Assembly (NCBI RefSeq): GCF_051380875.1 | Contig: NZ_JBNYXW010000008.1 | Span: 1 to 64,000, forward strand | Source: Janthinobacterium sp051380875 | GTDB lineage: Bacteria > Pseudomonadota > Gammaproteobacteria > Burkholderiales > Burkholderiaceae_D | Direction of reading: 5' to 3' | DNA length: 64,000 nt | Part shown: piece after piece, positions 61,648-64,000 of the stretch | How the letters are laid out: each line of letters starts with the position of its first letter | How positions within the stretch are numbered: position 1 is the first letter of the stretch | Position numbers and translations under genes: made by a program | The notes under the pieces: model-generated | The model's database searches: none | Told to the model about the DNA's origin: nothing | Seen by the model: only the letters and a program-made list of their open reading frames with translations

Positions 61648-62610
61648 TCAGGCCATGCCAGCAATTTCCGGCAAACCTGGGTGCGCCGCCCCATCCTTGG
61701 CGAACACGGTTCTGATGACACCGGCGACACAGCGCGTCGCCAAAGTATGTGGACGATGCTGGGTAGTGCCCAAAACGATATGCCGGGTCAGCTCGGGTTG
61801 GACAATGCGCGCCGCGCCCAGCCGGGATAGGCCGGCCGAAGGGTCGGCAAGCGAGGCGACGATGGCGTAACCCAGGCCGGTCGCGCTGGTCTCGCGCTGC
61901 AGTTGTATCGTGTCCGCCTCCAGCGCCACGCTGAACCGCATACCGCGCTCCCGTGCCAGCAGGTCAAGCCGCCGGCGCAGAACGTGAGGCTGGGCTGGAA
62001 GAATCAACGGCAACCCCTCCAGCGCGGCAAAAGCAATCTGTCCCTGCGCAATCACGGGATCATCAGTCGGGCCGATCAGGCTGAGTGCGATGCTCAGCAG
62101 GCGTGGCTCGTCCAGATCCTCCAATGCGCGCTCCCGCAGCAGCAAAGCCAAATCCAGCCGCCCCGTGCTCAACCACTCCTCAAGCTGGGTGCCCGATCCT
62201 TCCACCAGATGCAAGCGGATACGGGGAAACTGGCGCTGCACCATAGCAAAAATTTTGCTTGCAAATGCAGGTACGGCCGATGGCAGCAGACCGACATGCA
62301 CCTCGCCAATGGCAACGCTGTGGGTGGCAACAATATCGTCGACCAGTTGGTCGGTCTTGATGATCAACGGCCGAATACGCTGGTAAATCACCGCACCGAA
62401 CTCGGTCAGCACCACGCCGCGGCCGGTGCGCCTGAATAATTTTCCACCGCAGTATCCTTCCAGCTGGGCGAGCTGGCGGCTTATCGCCGACACAGGGCTG
62501 TTGATTGCATGCGCCGCATTGGTCAGGCTGCCCAGTTCCGCGACTTTTGCAAATACCCCCCAACGCAGATCGAGGATCGGCAGCGTCATGGATGTCATAG
62601 TGGAAATCAT
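61648..62610 (-). CDS. LysR-family regulator, paralogue B
   Basis: A LysR regulator of about 320 residues whose body (TLPILDLRWGVFAKVAELGS, SAISRQLAQLE, GGKLFRRTGRGVVLTEFGA) parallels paralogue A at 58939 nearly throughout. The start is uncertain: ATG at 62610 has GGGA upstream, ATG at 62589 would match paralogue A best, and ATG at 62637 is the longest. It differs from A at its N-terminal and C-terminal tails (added KDGAAHPGLPEIAGMA). The RND exporter gene lies directly upstream on the same strand. Confidence 0.9.
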   Translation of the reverse strand: MISTMTSMTLPILDLRWGVFAKVAELGSLTNAAHAINSPVSAISRQLAQLEGYCGGKLFRRTGRGVVLTEFGAVIYQRIRPLIIKTDQLVDDIVATHSVAIGEVHVGLLPSAVPAFASKIFAMVQRQFPRIRLHLVEGSGTQLEEWLSTGRLDLALLLRERALEDLDEPRLLSIALSLIGPTDDPVIAQGQIAFAALEGLPLILPAQPHVLRRRLDLLARERGMRFSVALEADTIQLQRETSATGLGYAIVASLADPSAGLSRLGAARIVQPELTRHIVLGTTQHRPHTLATRCVAGVIRTVFAKDGAAHPGLPEIAGMA

Positions 62611-62658
62611 CGTTGTCCCATCATTGAACGTGCGCATGGCTGCCGTTTCGGGCCAGCG

Positions 62659-64000
62659 CTATGCAGCCTTGATTTCCATTTTCCCGCCCTGCAGTCCCTT
62701 TTTGGCATGCAACGCCTCTTGTGGCAGCAGGAAATGTGCGAGCGCTGGCAACAGCACCAGGGCACCGAGCATATTCCACAGGAACATAAAGGCCAGCAAG
62801 ATTCCCATGTCGGCCTGGAATTTGATGTCCGAGAAAGCCCATGTCGCCACCCCGACCGCCAGGGTCACGCCGGTCAGCATCACGACTTTTCCGGTAAATA
62901 GCAGCGCCTGGTAATAAGCCTCGGACAGACTCTTTCCCTGGCGCAAGTGGGCCAGCGTCACCGAGAGGATGTAGAGCGCATAATCGACGCCGATACCGAC
63001 CCCCAATGCGATCACGGGCAGCGTTGCCACTTTTACCCCCATGCCAAGGGCAACCATCAATGCCTCCGCCAGCACCGAAGTCAGCATCAGCGGCAGCACC
63101 GCCACCACCACCGCGCGCCAGGAACGGAAGGTGATGTAGCACAGGATGATGACTGCGCCATAAACCAGGAACAGCATGTCGTGCCAAGCCTGCTTGACGA
63201 CGATGTTGGTTGCCGCCTCTATCCCGGCGCTGCCGGCCGCGATCAGGAACTGCGCATCCTTACTATTGTTGTCGCGGGCAAAGCTTTCCACTCGATCGAC
63301 CACACGGGTAAGCGTATCGGCCTTGTGGTCCTTGAGGTAGGCATAGACCGTCAACAGGTCGCAGGTTTCGTTGTATAACCCGCGCGGCGCGGAGGCGGTG
63401 ATGAAGTTGAGCATCTTCTGGTTCTTGACCAGGTCGTACCATTTGGGGTGGCCCTCGTTTAGCCCAGTCATCACGCGGCGGTTCAGCAGCGACAGGGAAT
63501 TGGTCGACTCCACGCCATCGATCTGGCGTAGTTCCCATTCCAGCGCATCGACGCGCATCAGCGTATCGTATCCAGTACAACCACTTTCTCCCGACGTCTT
63601 GACCATGACGGCGAATAGATCGCTGCTGGCGCCATAATGCGTGGTCATGAAAGCCACGTCGCGGTTGTAGCGCGACTCGGCACGCAACTCGGGCGCCCCC
63701 GGATCGAGGTCGCCGACTTTAAGGTGATGGCTCACCGCGACGGCGGCGAACGCCATCCCTGCCGAGCAAATGATCGCCAGCAGTGCCCATTTGCGCTGGG
63801 TGAACAGATCGAGGAAGCGCCACATGGCATGGCGTTGTCCGCCTTCGCTCGCTCGCTCCTCGTCGCGCAGGCTGCGCGCAGCGGCGCGCACGCTGACACC
63901 GGTGTATGACAGCAGGATCGGCAGCAAAATCAGATTGGTGAAGATCAGCGCCGCCACGCCAAGGCTGGCCGCGACCGCCAGTTCGCGGATGACCTGGATA
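62659..64000 (-). CDS. RND/MMPL-family exporter (partial, cut by window end)
   Basis: The C-terminal part of an RND-superfamily (MMPL-type) integral membrane protein, at least 446 residues. The frame stays open to the last base of the window (VIRELAVAASLG precedes the first visible internal start), so the real start lies beyond 64000. Visible are two groups of hydrophobic helices separated by a large periplasmic domain, with the typical VALGMGVKVATLPVIALGVG and GVGIGVDYALYILSV stretch. Proteins of this group are common beside aromatic and steroid catabolic genes and may export or import hydrophobic compounds. Confidence 0.87.
   Translation of the reverse strand, partial: IQVIRELAVAASLGVAALIFTNLILLPILLSYTGVSVRAAARSLRDEERASEGGQRHAMWRFLDLFTQRKWALLAIICSAGMAFAAVAVSHHLKVGDLDPGAPELRAESRYNRDVAFMTTHYGASSDLFAVMVKTSGESGCTGYDTLMRVDALEWELRQIDGVESTNSLSLLNRRVMTGLNEGHPKWYDLVKNQKMLNFITASAPRGLYNETCDLLTVYAYLKDHKADTLTRVVDRVESFARDNNSKDAQFLIAAGSAGIEAATNIVVKQAWHDMLFLVYGAVIILCYITFRSWRAVVVAVLPLMLTSVLAEALMVALGMGVKVATLPVIALGVGIGVDYALYILSVTLAHLRQGKSLSEAYYQALLFTGKVVMLTGVTLAVGVATWAFSDIKFQADMGILLAFMFLWNMLGALVLLPALAHFLLPQEALHAKKGLQGGKMEIKAA

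Noticed and set aside
1..64000. CRISPR arrays, tRNA or rRNA genes
   Set aside because: No regularly spaced repeats and no tRNA- or rRNA-like sequence were noticed in reading.

Overview
The window reads as chromosomal accessory DNA of a betaproteobacterium. The Oxalobacteraceae or Burkholderiaceae are my best guess, from the coding style, the trimeric porins, the NahR/NagR-type regulator and the Ralstonia-like nag genes. It is mainly a catabolic island for aromatic compounds. Inserted in it are a plasmid-type IncP/RP4-like trb mating-pair cluster and several decaying genes. No tRNA, rRNA or CRISPR array is visible.

Region 1 (1-15.9 kb): possible IS21-like end repeats; a MarR-controlled tripartite efflux operon (marR, NodT-type outer membrane factor, HlyD adaptor, DHA2-type MFS pump); a carboxylesterase; a DODA-type extradiol dioxygenase gene with an in-frame TAA; two LysR regulators; a secreted alpha/beta hydrolase; and an AraC-linked set of Phenol_MetA outer membrane protein, aldehyde dehydrogenase and a frameshifted Tat-exported GMC oxidoreductase. 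This last set could feed hydroxybenzyl alcohol or aldehyde toward salicylate.

Region 2 (14.9-32 kb): a LysR gene divergent from an overlapping tautomerase/ABM-monooxygenase pair. Next comes a probable 13-gene minus-strand operon, nagAa-nagI-nagK-nagG-nagH-nagAb-livKHMGF-nagL-porin. It encodes salicylate 5-hydroxylase, gentisate dioxygenase, maleylpyruvate isomerase, fumarylpyruvate hydrolase and a built-in ABC importer, read away from a divergent NagR. A MITE-like element, a truncated LysR copy, a second tautomerase/ABM pair, a nitroreductase and a second porin follow.

Region 3 (32.4-47.3 kb): a membrane PQQ glucose dehydrogenase gene with a TGA in place of a conserved Trp; an IS3-type transposase tail; trbA-trbBCDEFGHIJKL-trbN in RP4 order, without relaxase, coupling protein or TraF in the window, and with TrbE lacking its Walker A segment; then remnants of a divergent monooxygenase/AraC pair (pobA/pobR-like).

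Region 4 (47.4-64 kb): a LysR gene and a second minus-strand catabolic cluster: FAH-family hydrolase, cyclase-family hydrolase, ornithine cyclodeaminase homologue, DapA-type aldolase, aldehyde dehydrogenase, SDR dehydrogenase, ring-hydroxylating oxygenase alpha and beta, [3Fe-4S] ferredoxin and reductase. Upstream are a Rieske protein, two paralogous LysR regulators, a chemoreceptor and an RND exporter cut by the window end. A 57-nt repeated intergenic element occurs twice in this cluster.
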